Shown one piece after another: positions 1 to 7,992 of a stretch of DNA of 64,000 bases. Source of the DNA: Streptomyces sp. H27-C3 (GTDB lineage: Bacteria > Actinomycetota > Actinomycetes > Streptomycetales > Streptomycetaceae). Every line of letters begins with the position of its first letter. Position 1 is the first letter of the stretch. Both the position numbers and the translations under genes were made by a program. The notes under the pieces were generated by a model. It was not told the DNA's origin, made no database searches, and saw only the letters and a program-made list of their open reading frames with translations. The stretch spans positions 1-64,000 of the forward strand of contig NZ_JASITA010000017.1 in assembly GCF_030063415.1 (NCBI RefSeq). Direction: 5' to 3'.

Positions 1-90
1 CACGTCGCCCAGGAACTCAACGGCCGCCCACGCAAGACGCTCGGCTGGAGTACTCCAGCCGAGCGTCTACGTGATCTACTCACCACCTGA
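1..90 (+). CDS. IS30-family transposase, C-terminal end (partial at window edge)
   Basis: The first 29 codons of the window, ending in TGA at 88-90, read as the end of a DDE transposase. They contain the run LNGRPRKTLGW followed by TPAERL, which is the typical C-terminal signature of IS30-family transposases. The rest of the gene lies to the left of the window, so integrity cannot be judged. The stop is followed by a TTGCAAC-containing stretch that looks like the right terminal inverted repeat. The element sits directly downstream of the 3' end of obg, on the opposite strand. In the Streptomyces gene order I remember, proB follows obg, so the insertion may separate the two. That last point is inference. 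Confidence 0.8.
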   Translation, partial: HVAQELNGRPRKTLGWSTPAERLRDLLTT

Positions 91-99
91 AAACCAGGC

Positions 100-127
100 G
101 GTGTTGCAACGACCACTGGAACCCAAG
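100..127. repeat. Probable right terminal inverted repeat of the IS30-type element
   Basis: The segment GTGTTGCAACGACC and the bases after it lie 10 nt past the transposase stop. Their spacing and TTGCAAC core resemble terminal inverted repeats of actinobacterial IS30 elements. The left end is outside the window, so the repeat cannot be matched to its partner. Confidence 0.45.
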
Positions 128-248
128 CACTCCGGGGGCCCAGTCGGTCACGCGGTCGGCCGCTGAAGGGTAACGACCTCGGGGCCCCGGTGGCTCGAAC
201 TCGTCGAGATCCAGGCCCGCTTCGCCCCTCTCCTGCGGCCCTGCCCTC

Positions 249-1682
249 CTAGAAGGGCTTGAACTCGTCGTACTCGCGCTCCGGATCGTCGCGCTCGGCG
301 CTGCGGTCCCTGCGGCGCTGCTCGGCGGGCCGCGGGGCTTCCAGACGGTGGTCCTCGCCACGGCGGCCGAGCATTTCCGCACCGGCCATCGTCATCGGCT
401 CCCAGTCGAAGACGACCGCGTCCTCGTCGTCGCCGATCGCGACGGCGTCGCCGGCGTGGGCACCGGCCTTCGTCAGCGCGGTCTCGACACCGAGGCGGCT
501 GAGGCGGTCCGCGAGGTAGCCGACGGCCTCGTCGTTGCTGAAGTCGGTCTGACGCACCCAGCGCTCCGGCTTCTCGCCGCGCACGCGGTAGACGCCCTCC
601 TCCTCCGTGATGGTGAAGCCCGCGTCGTTGACGGCCTTCGGACGGATGACGACGCGGGTGGTCTCCTGCTTGGGCTTTGCGGCGCGCGCCTTGGAAACGA
701 TCTCCGCAAGCCCGAAGGAGAGCTCCTTGAGGCCGGTGTGGGCGACCGCGGAGGCCTCGAAGACGCGATAGCCGCGCGCCTCCAGGTCCGGGCGGATCAT
801 GTCCGCGAGGTCCTGGCCGTCCGGGATGTCGATCTTGTTGAGGACGACGACGCGGGGCCGGTCCTCAAGGCCGCCGTACAGCTTGAGTTCCTCCTCGATG
901 GTGTCGAGGTCGGAGATCGGGTCCCGGTCGGACTCCAGGGTCGCCGTGTCCAGTACGTGCACGAGCACCGAGCAGCGCTCCACGTGACGCAGGAACTCCA
1001 GGCCCAGACCGCGGCCCTGGCTGGCGCCCGGGATGAGGCCGGGGACATCGGCGATCGTGTAGACGGTCGCGCCCGCGGTGACGACGCCCAGGTTCGGGAC
1101 GAGCGTGGTGAACGGGTAGTCCGCGATCTTCGGCTTGGCCGCGCTCAGCACGGAGATCAGCGAGGACTTGCCGGCGCTCGGGTAGCCCACCAGCGCCACA
1201 TCGGCGACGGTCTTGAGCTCCAGGACGATGTCGCCGCCCTTGCCCGGCTCGCCGTACAGGGCGAAGCCGGGGGCCTTGCGGCGGGCGGAGGCCAGCGCGG
1301 CATTGCCGAGGCCGCCGCGGCCGCCCTCACCGACGACGTACGTGGTGCCCTCGCCGACCATGTCGGCCAGCACATCGCCCTTGGTGTCCAGGACGACGGT
1401 GCCGTCGGGGACCGGCAGGACCAGGTCCATGCCGTCCTTGCCGGAACGGTTGTCACCGGCGCCGGGCTGGCCGTTGGTGGCCTTGCGGTGGGGACTGTGG
1501 TGATAGTCGAGCAGCGTGGTCACGGACTGGTCGACGACGAGGGTGACGTCGCCGCCACGCCCGCCGTTTCCGCCGTCCGGGCCGCCCAGCGGCTTGAACT
1601 TCTCACGGTGTACGGAGGCGCAGCCGTGGCCTCCGTTACCCGCGGCGACATGCAGTTCGACGCGGTCCACGAAGGTGGTCAT
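249..1682 (-). CDS. obg: Obg family GTPase (ObgE/CgtA)
   Basis: This is an essential ribosome-associated GTPase of 477 residues that acts in late 50S assembly. In Streptomyces it is linked to the onset of aerial growth. The glycine-rich Obg fold occupies about residues 1-158. The G domain follows, with G1 GYPSAGKSS near 167, G3 DVPG near 212 and G4 NKID near 282. An OCT-type C-terminal domain covers about 340-425, followed by a charged, Arg/Asp-rich tail that is typical of actinobacterial Obg proteins. The ATG is the first residue of the conserved MTTFVDRVELHV start. It is the third gene of the rplU-rpmA-obg operon, 133 nt after rpmA, and the IS30 remnant lies just beyond its stop. Confidence 0.98.
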   Translation of the reverse strand: MTTFVDRVELHVAAGNGGHGCASVHREKFKPLGGPDGGNGGRGGDVTLVVDQSVTTLLDYHHSPHRKATNGQPGAGDNRSGKDGMDLVLPVPDGTVVLDTKGDVLADMVGEGTTYVVGEGGRGGLGNAALASARRKAPGFALYGEPGKGGDIVLELKTVADVALVGYPSAGKSSLISVLSAAKPKIADYPFTTLVPNLGVVTAGATVYTIADVPGLIPGASQGRGLGLEFLRHVERCSVLVHVLDTATLESDRDPISDLDTIEEELKLYGGLEDRPRVVVLNKIDIPDGQDLADMIRPDLEARGYRVFEASAVAHTGLKELSFGLAEIVSKARAAKPKQETTRVVIRPKAVNDAGFTITEEEGVYRVRGEKPERWVRQTDFSNDEAVGYLADRLSRLGVETALTKAGAHAGDAVAIGDDEDAVVFDWEPMTMAGAEMLGRRGEDHRLEAPRPAEQRRRDRSAERDDPEREYDEFKPF

Positions 1683-1815
1683 GGGTGGGTCCTCCAGTAC
1701 ATACGGAAATGTCTACATACGTAACACGCCAAGGGCGGCCGCGCTTCCCCGTTACCCGGGAAAGAGCGTCCGCCCTCGGAAAGTGCTGTGCGTTACCGCT
1801 CGACGAAAGCCGGAA

Positions 1816-2073
1816 TTACTCGGCGATCGGAACGATGTTCACAACCTTGCGGCCACGGTGCGTGCCGAACTCGACCGCACCGGCGGCGAGTGCGAACAGC
1901 GTGTCGTCGCCACCACGGCCGACGCTCGTGCCCGGGTGGAAGTGGGTGCCGCGCTGGCGGACCAGGATCTCACCGGCGTTGACGGTCTGACCGCCGAAGC
2001 GCTTGACGCCGAGCCGCTGAGAATTGGAGTCGCGCCCGTTCCGAGTGGACGATGCGCCCTTCTTATGTGCCAT
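1816..2073 (-). CDS. rpmA: 50S ribosomal protein L27
   Basis: The product has 85 residues and carries the classic basic N-terminus MAHKKGASSTRNGRDS, which reaches the peptidyl-transferase centre in the ribosome. There is no N-terminal extension needing proteolytic removal, unlike the Firmicute type. It begins 14 nt after rplU, so the two are co-transcribed and probably translationally coupled, with obg next. Confidence 0.99.
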   Translation of the reverse strand: MAHKKGASSTRNGRDSNSQRLGVKRFGGQTVNAGEILVRQRGTHFHPGTSVGRGGDDTLFALAAGAVEFGTHRGRKVVNIVPIAE

Positions 2074-2087
2074 GTGTTCTCAGTCCC

Positions 2088-2408
2088 TTACTTCGCAGCC
2101 GCGGGAATGCCGGTGACCTTGATCGCCGTGTACTGCTGGCGGTGACCCTGGCGACGGCGGTAACCGGTCTTGTTCTTGTAGCGAAGGATGTCGATCTTGA
2201 CGCCCTTGTGGTGGTCCACGACTTCGGCAGTGACCTTGATGCCGGCCAGGACCCACGGGTCGCTGGTGACGGAGTCGCCGTCCACAACGAGCAGAGTCGA
2301 GAGCTCGACCGTGTCGCCGACCTTGGCCGTGGGAATCTTGTCAACCTCAACGATGTCGTCCACAGCAACCTTGTGCTGTCGACCACCGCTGCGCACGATG
2401 GCGTACAC
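2088..2408 (-). CDS. rplU: 50S ribosomal protein L21
   Basis: This is a 106-residue L21. I start it at the GTG for the conserved (M)YAIVRSGGRQ, which lies a few bases after a GAAAGAGAG ribosome-binding site. A longer frame to 2459 would add 17 residues with no L21 similarity. L21 binds 23S rRNA on the solvent side of the large subunit. The gene heads the rplU-rpmA-obg operon, and the roughly 220 nt in front of it, up to the rne terminator, must hold its promoter. Confidence 0.98.
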   Translation of the reverse strand: MYAIVRSGGRQHKVAVDDIVEVDKIPTAKVGDTVELSTLLVVDGDSVTSDPWVLAGIKVTAEVVDHHKGVKIDILRYKNKTGYRRRQGHRQQYTAIKVTGIPAAAK

Positions 2409-2627
2409 GCTGATCTCTCTTTCGCTCGGAACGGGACTCCTGAAGCCAGCCGCACGCACGGGCCGGAGCCCGCGACGAATCCGAAAGGACGAGCGGCCTC
2501 TTCCAGCGACACCGAAGGTGCGCCGGGAGGGGAGTGCTCAGGAGTAGGCGCACACATAAACACGCCGATGGGCCACGTTACGGGACACGGCTTGCTGGGG
2601 CAAACCCGGTCTCCAGGCCCCGCGCAC

Positions 2628-2673
2628 GAGTGAGGGCCGCCTCCCAACTCACCGGGGGGGGCGGCCCTCACTC
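2628..2673 (-). terminator. Intrinsic terminator of rne
   Basis: A perfect 14-bp stem (arms 2628-2641 and 2660-2673) with an 18-nt loop begins about 30 nt after the rne stop. There is little U-tract, which is usual in Streptomyces. It separates rne from the ribosomal-protein operon. Confidence 0.75.
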
Positions 2674-2702
2674 TTCCTGCGCTACCTCTGACCTCTGGCC
2701 GG

Positions 2703-5700
2703 TCAGTCCTCCGTGGAGGACGACACCGACGGCTGCTCGGCCGCCACGGTCTTCTTCGCCGGGGCCTTCTTGGCCGGAGCCTTCTTCGCCGTCGTCTTCT
2801 TCGCGGCCACCTTCTTCGTGGCGGTCGCCGCCTTCTTCGCGGGGGCCTTCTTGGCGGCCTTGCGCACCGCCTTCTTGGCCGGAGCCGCGTCGACGTCGAC
2901 GTCGGCCACGGTGTCCGTCACCGGAGCCGGGGCCTCGGACAGCGCCTCGACCACCAGGACGGCCGGCTCGTCCGCACCCTTGGGCGAGCCCGCGGGTGCG
3001 GTCGCCTTACGGGTCGCACGCCGACGCGCACGCGGCGGAGCCGCCGCCGCGGGCGCCTCTGCCGCCGGCTCGTCGGCCGGAGCCGCGGCCTTCGGCTCCT
3101 CGGTCACCGGAGCCGGAGCGGGGACCGGGGTCTCCTCGACGACCGGCACCGCGGTGACCTCGGCGGCCTTGGGCGCTCCGGCCGGAGCTGATGCCTTACG
3201 GGTCGCACGCCGACGCGGACGGGCCGGAGCCGCGTCCGGCAGCGGCTCGGCGAACGGCTCCGGGGCAACCACCTCGGAGACGACCGCCGCGGGCTCGGGC
3301 TCGGGCTGCGGCTCGGGCTCCGGTGCCGCCTCGGGCTGCGGCTCGGGGGCCCGTACGGGCTCCGGTGCCGTCTCCCTGGGCGCACCGGCCGGAGCCGACG
3401 CCTTGCGTGAGGCCCGGCGGCGCGAACGCCCACCGCGGCTCGCGGCCTGCTCGGCCTCGCCGGGGCTGCTGTACAGGTCCTCGTCCGGCACGAACTGCGG
3501 CTCGGGCAGCGCCGGCGGAGCGGCGGCCTCGGCCTCGAGCTCCTCCACCGTCTCGTTCTCGGCGGAGTCCTCGTGCTCGTGGTCGTGCTCGTGGCCCTGC
3601 TCCGTACCCGTGGAGCCGCCCCGGCCGCGCTTCTTGGCGCGCTTGCCGTTGCCACCGCCGCCGGGGGCGGTCGGCTGCTCCATGTGCACGATGACGCCGC
3701 GCCCGTTGCAGTGGACGCACGTCTCGGAGAAGGACTCAAGGAGACCCTGGCCCACCCGCTTGCGGGTCATCTGCACCAGGCCCAGCGAGGTGACCTCGGC
3801 GACCTGGTGCTTCGTACGGTCGCGTCCCAGGCACTCGAGGAGGCGCCGCAGCACCAGGTCCCTGTTCTGCTCCAGGACCATGTCGATGAAGTCGATGACG
3901 ACGATGCCGCCCAGGTCGCGCAGCCGCAGCTGGCGCACGATCTCCTCGGCCGCCTCCAGGTTGTTCCTGGTGACGGTCTCTTCGAGGTTGCCGCCCTGAC
4001 CGGTGAACTTGCCGGTGTTGACGTCGACGACGATCATCGCCTCGGTCTTGTCGATGACCAGCGAACCGCCGCTCGGCAGGTAGACCTTGCGGTCCAGCGC
4101 CTTCATCAGCTGCTCGTCGATCCGGTACGTCGCGAAGACGTCGACCTCGGAGGTCCAGCGCGACAGCCGGTCCGTCAGGTCGGGCGCGACGTGCGACACG
4201 TACCCGTGGATGGTCTCCCACGCGTCGTCGCCGCTGACGATGACCTTCGAGAAATCCTCGTTGAAGATGTCGCGGACGACCCGGACGGTCATGTCCGGCT
4301 CACCGTAGAGAAGCGTCGGCGCGTTCGAGCTGCTGCCGTTCTTCGCCTTCTTCTCGATCTCTTCCCACTGGCCCTGCAGACGCTCGACGTCGCGGCGCAG
4401 CTCGTCCTCGCTCGCGCCCTCGGCGGCGGTGCGCACGATGACGCCAGCGTCCTCGGGAACGATCTTCTTGAGGATCGTCTTCAGACGTGCGCGCTCGGTG
4501 TCGGGCAGCTTGCGGCTGATGCCGGTCATCGAGCCCTCGGGCACGTAGACCAGGTAGCGGCCGGGCAGCGAGACCTGGCTGGTGAGGCGGGCGCCCTTGT
4601 GGCCGATCGGGTCCTTCGTGACCTGTACGAGGACCGACTGGCCGGACTTGAGGGCGGACTCGATGCGGCGCGGGCCGTGGCCCATGCCCAGCGCCTCGAA
4701 GTTGACCTCACCGGCGTACAGGACGGCGTTGCGGCCCTTGCCGATGTCGACGAACGCGGCCTCCATGGACGGCAGTACGTTCTGCACCTTGCCCAGGTAG
4801 ACGTTGCCGACGTAGCTGGTGGCCTGCTCCTTGTTGACGTAGTGCTCGACGAGGACGTCGTCCTCGAGCACGCCGATCTGGGTGCGCTCGCCGCTCTGGC
4901 GGACGACCATCACCCGCTCGACGGCCTCGCGGCGGGCCAGGAACTCGGCCTCGGTGATGATCGGGACGCGACGGCGACCCTGCTCGCGGCCCTCGCGGCG
5001 GCGCTGCTTCTTCGCCTCCATGCGGGTCGAGCCCTTGATGGACTGGACCTCGTCGAAGCCGGTGCCGGGCTCGCGCTCTTCCTTCTTGCGCGGCTCGCGG
5101 ACCTTGACGACGGTGCGCTCCGGGTCGTCCACGCCGTTCTCGGCGTCGGTGCCCGAGTCGCCACTGCGACGGCGACGGCGGCGACGACGGCGGCTGGAGC
5201 TGGAACCCGAGGCGCCGTCGGCGTCCTCGTCGTCCTGGTCCTGGTCCTGGTCGTCGTCCTCCGCGTCGGCCGACTGGTCGGGCTGGTCCGACTGCGCGGC
5301 CTTGGGCGCGAAACGCTCGGCCGCGGGCTCGTCGGAGGTGTCCGAGTCCTCGGTCTCCTCCGGGTCGGCGGACTCGCCACGACGGCGGCGACGGCCACCG
5401 CGGCGACGGCGGCGGGCCCTGCGGTCCTCCGCCTCGTCGACGTCGTCCTGCGCGGCGGGCTCGTCGGAGGCTTCCGGCTCCTCCGCCTCCTCCGGCTCGG
5501 GCGCGCCGTCCGCGACGCGCTCCGGACGGCGCTCGGAGCGCTCGGGCTCCGCACTCTCACCGCGACGGCGGCGACGGCGGCGCGACCCGGCCTGCGGCTC
5601 GCGGGCGGCCTCGGCGGCCGTCTCCTCGGCCTCTTCGACCTCTTCTTCTACGTACTCGGCCTCCGGCTCCGGCTTCCCTGCGGCGGCAGCCGCGGCCGAC

Positions 5701-6851
5701 TCGGGGGTCTGGAACATCGGCTCCGTGAAGACCGGGGCCTGGAACACGGCGACGGCGGGGCGCGAAGCGCGGCGGCGCGAACGCGGCGGCCCCTCCGCGA
5801 CGGGCTCGGCGGCCTTGGGCTCATCCTGCGCGGGCTCGGCGGCCTTGGGCTCATCCTGCGCGGGCTCGGCGACCTCAGGGGCGGCGGCCGGGACCTCTTC
5901 GGCTCCCTTGCGGCCGGCGCGGCGGCGCGTCGCACGACCGCGCGGCGCCTCTTCCTGGACCTCGGCGGCGACCGGCTCGGCCGGGGCGGCCTCCTCGGCG
6001 ACGGCAGGTGCTTCGTTCTGCTCGCTCCGCGGTGCTCCGGCGGGCGCGGTGGCCTTACGAGTGGCGCGGCGGCGGGTACGGGTCGGCGGCGTGGCGTCCA
6101 CCGGCTCGGCCGTGGCCTCCACGACCGGGTCCTCGACGGCCTGCGGTGCCTCCGCGGCCTCGGGCCGCACGGCGTCGGTGGCCTCGCCCTTCGGCGCTCC
6201 GGCGGGCGCGGTGGCCTTACGAGTGGCGCGGCGGCGGGTACGGGCCGGCGGCGTGGCGTCCACCGGCTCGGCCGTGGCCTCCACGACCGGGTCCTCGACG
6301 GCCTGCGGTGCCTCGGCGGCCGCGGCGGCCGCGACGGCCTGCGGCGCGTCCGTGACCTCGGTGGCCTGCGGGGCGCCGGAGGGCGCCGTCGCCTTGCGGG
6401 TGGCCCGGCGGCGCGGGCGGCCACGCGGTGCCTCGTCGGCCTCGGTGGTGGTGTCGGCGGGCGCGGGAGTCGCAGCGGCCGCGGGGGGCTCGGTGGTCTC
6501 CTCGGCCTGCGGCTGCGGCGCACCGGCGGGCGCGGTGGCCTTACGGGTGGCGCGGCGGCGCGTACGGGCCGGCGGCGCCGTCTCGTTCGTTTCGGTGGCT
6601 GCGGCTGCGGTGTCGTTGGTGTCGCTCACGGCACCCTCTCCGGCCGGTATGGCCGGAGCCGCGGCCTCTACGGTGTCGGCGGTCACGGCAGGCTTCACGT
6701 CGCCGGACGGCGGTCCGGCCGGGCGCGAGGCCGCACGGCGCCGACGGCGCGGCGGCAGCGTGTCGCTGGGGCTGTTGTTGTCGTCCGGGTTTCCTGCGGC
6801 GTTGCGCGAGGTACCTGTCGACGGCTCGATGGAATCGTTCGGCTCAAGCAT
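2703..6851 (-). CDS. rne: Ribonuclease E/G family endoribonuclease (RNase ES-like)
   Basis: This is a very long (1382 aa) RNase E/G. The catalytic core is central, at about residues 610-1060. It holds an S1 RNA-binding domain (VGNVYLGKVQNVLPSMEAAF), a DNase I-like domain with the metal-binding Asp of VVDVNTGKFTG near 940, and the zinc-link CVHC near 1045. Long disordered arms flank the core, rich in Glu/Ala/Pro and Arg blocks such as RRRRRRRRR. They carry at least seven copies of a motif close to RRRATRKATAPAGAP, four before the core and three after. The C-terminus is an AKK-rich, histone-like tail. This core-in-the-middle layout is known for Streptomyces RNase ES, which processes rRNA and mRNA and can contact PNPase. 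The ATG follows a GGGAGAA ribosome-binding site. Confidence 0.96.
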   Translation of the reverse strand: MLEPNDSIEPSTGTSRNAAGNPDDNNSPSDTLPPRRRRRAASRPAGPPSGDVKPAVTADTVEAAAPAIPAGEGAVSDTNDTAAAATETNETAPPARTRRRATRKATAPAGAPQPQAEETTEPPAAAATPAPADTTTEADEAPRGRPRRRATRKATAPSGAPQATEVTDAPQAVAAAAAAEAPQAVEDPVVEATAEPVDATPPARTRRRATRKATAPAGAPKGEATDAVRPEAAEAPQAVEDPVVEATAEPVDATPPTRTRRRATRKATAPAGAPRSEQNEAPAVAEEAAPAEPVAAEVQEEAPRGRATRRRAGRKGAEEVPAAAPEVAEPAQDEPKAAEPAQDEPKAAEPVAEGPPRSRRRASRPAVAVFQAPVFTEPMFQTPESAAAAAAGKPEPEAEYVEEEVEEAEETAAEAAREPQAGSRRRRRRRGESAEPERSERRPERVADGAPEPEEAEEPEASDEPAAQDDVDEAEDRRARRRRRGGRRRRRGESADPEETEDSDTSDEPAAERFAPKAAQSDQPDQSADAEDDDQDQDQDDEDADGASGSSSSRRRRRRRRRSGDSGTDAENGVDDPERTVVKVREPRKKEEREPGTGFDEVQSIKGSTRMEAKKQRRREGREQGRRRVPIITEAEFLARREAVERVMVVRQSGERTQIGVLEDDVLVEHYVNKEQATSYVGNVYLGKVQNVLPSMEAAFVDIGKGRNAVLYAGEVNFEALGMGHGPRRIESALKSGQSVLVQVTKDPIGHKGARLTSQVSLPGRYLVYVPEGSMTGISRKLPDTERARLKTILKKIVPEDAGVIVRTAAEGASEDELRRDVERLQGQWEEIEKKAKNGSSSNAPTLLYGEPDMTVRVVRDIFNEDFSKVIVSGDDAWETIHGYVSHVAPDLTDRLSRWTSEVDVFATYRIDEQLMKALDRKVYLPSGGSLVIDKTEAMIVVDVNTGKFTGQGGNLEETVTRNNLEAAEEIVRQLRLRDLGGIVVIDFIDMVLEQNRDLVLRRLLECLGRDRTKHQVAEVTSLGLVQMTRKRVGQGLLESFSETCVHCNGRGVIVHMEQPTAPGGGGNGKRAKKRGRGGSTGTEQGHEHDHEHEDSAENETVEELEAEAAAPPALPEPQFVPDEDLYSSPGEAEQAASRGGRSRRRASRKASAPAGAPRETAPEPVRAPEPQPEAAPEPEPQPEPEPAAVVSEVVAPEPFAEPLPDAAPARPRRRATRKASAPAGAPKAAEVTAVPVVEETPVPAPAPVTEEPKAAAPADEPAAEAPAAAAPPRARRRATRKATAPAGSPKGADEPAVLVVEALSEAPAPVTDTVADVDVDAAPAKKAVRKAAKKAPAKKAATATKKVAAKKTTAKKAPAKKAPAKKTVAAEQPSVSSSTED
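6034..6321. repeat. Near-identical 126-bp direct repeat inside rne
   Basis: Bases 6034-6159 recur at 6196-6321 with two mismatches, an offset of 162 bp (54 codons). Both copies encode one RRRATRKATAPAGAP motif plus the adjacent acidic VEDPVVEATAEPVDA stretch. A shorter 30-bp tandem duplication (EPAQDEPKAA twice) lies near 5820-5880. Unequal recombination would add or remove 54 residues in frame. Confidence 0.9.
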
Positions 6852-7084
6852 GCGGGCGGTTCTCCCGTCACGCTCCCGGGCGCCGCGCCTGATTCCGGTC
6901 CGGTCCGGTCCGCGGATGAACGCGGTACCGCCGTCCGGGGCGCGGGCGCCTCACGGGAGCTGTTGTCTAGCTCGCCGGTTCCCTACGCGTTGTGCGTACG
7001 GCCTGGCGAAAGTCTTCAGGTCAGGTGGTGCGCGGCCCGACCCAGGTGGCTCCCGAGTCCCAGGGCTGCGCTGCAACGACCGCC

Positions 7085-7909
7085 CTACGCGGAACCTGCA
7101 CCGGTCGGCGTCTTCGCGGCGGTCAGTCCGGCGGCCTTGGATGGAGCGGCCGTGACTGCCTCGCGGTCGGGCGCGAGCGGGTCGGTCACCGTGCCGGTCT
7201 CCTCGTCGAAGAGCCCCTGCGCCAGCCTGGTCACCGCTACGGGGACCGGCGGTGCCAGGTCGGCCACAGCTCGGAGACCAGACAGAACGTCGTCGGGTCG
7301 TACGGCAGGTGTGAAGTGCCGAACAACCAGCCGCAGTATCGCACAGGGGCCGTCCTGTGACCTATCGGCCGGTGGACGCGCGGCCCTCAGATCGGCTACG
7401 GCCTCCCGTGCGTCGAAGGTCCGCATGCCGTTCTTCGTACGGCGCTCGACCTCCACAGTCTCGGCCGCGAGGAACGCGGACACGGCCTTCTCCGCCTCTT
7501 CGAGGGTGACACCGTCGAGCCGAAGCTCCCAGATGGACCCCGTCAGCCGGTCGGCGAGTCCCGAGGTGTGGGCCTCCACGGCGTCGGTGATGTCGAGGCC
7601 GTCCGGCAGCGATTCGTTCAGCAGCTCGCGCAGCTCGTCGGGGTCGCGCCGGTCGGTCAGCGCGATTTCCAGGTACTCGGCCTCGCTGCCCGTGCCGGTG
7701 GGCGCGGCATTGGCGTACGACACCTTGGGGTGCGGTGTGAATCCGGCCGAGTACGCCATGGGCACCTCGGCACGGCGCAGCGCCCGCTCGAACGCGCGCT
7801 GGAAGTCACGATGACTGGTGAACCGGAGGCGGCCACGCTTGGTGTAGCGCAGGCGGATGCGCTGCACCGCCGGAGCGGGCGGCGGGCCTTCGGGCTGTCG
7901 CTTGCCCAG
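7085..7909 (-). CDS. TIGR03936/DUF2344 radical-SAM-associated protein
   Basis: The conserved core begins at VQRIRLRYTKRGRLRFTSHR and runs through YSAGFTPHPKVSYANA, which are the diagnostic blocks of this uncharacterised family. Members are either fused to or encoded near a TIGR03960 B12-binding radical-SAM protein. That partner is present here at 9342-11264. Start choice is uncertain. I chose a CTG at 7909, which has a strong GAGGAG ribosome-binding site 8 nt upstream and would begin (M)GKRQPEGPPP. Alternatives are a GTG at 7867, directly at the conserved block without a site, and a GTG at 7996 that overlaps the upstream stop as GTGA. The biochemical role is unknown; a link to tRNA or RNA modification has been suggested for the pair only by context. 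Confidence 0.85.
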   Translation of the reverse strand: MGKRQPEGPPPAPAVQRIRLRYTKRGRLRFTSHRDFQRAFERALRRAEVPMAYSAGFTPHPKVSYANAAPTGTGSEAEYLEIALTDRRDPDELRELLNESLPDGLDITDAVEAHTSGLADRLTGSIWELRLDGVTLEEAEKAVSAFLAAETVEVERRTKNGMRTFDAREAVADLRAARPPADRSQDGPCAILRLVVRHFTPAVRPDDVLSGLRAVADLAPPVPVAVTRLAQGLFDEETGTVTDPLAPDREAVTAAPSKAAGLTAAKTPTGAGSA

Positions 7910-7992
7910 TGGTTCTTCTCCTCGGTGCGGGGCCGCGCGTGGTCCGCGCGCCCTTCGGCGTGGGGGTGACCCCGCGCGTCCCTGCGCCGGGC

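Noticed and set aside
348..1724. Long plus-strand frame opposite obg
   Set aside because: Antisense shadow of a conserved GTPase gene with all G motifs on the other strand.
3573..7814. Very long open frame on the plus strand opposite rne (over 1400 codons)
   Set aside because: It is antisense to rne and exists because GC-rich codons leave few stops. The translation is low-complexity Leu/Arg/Gly without domains, while the minus strand encodes a complete RNase E/G core.
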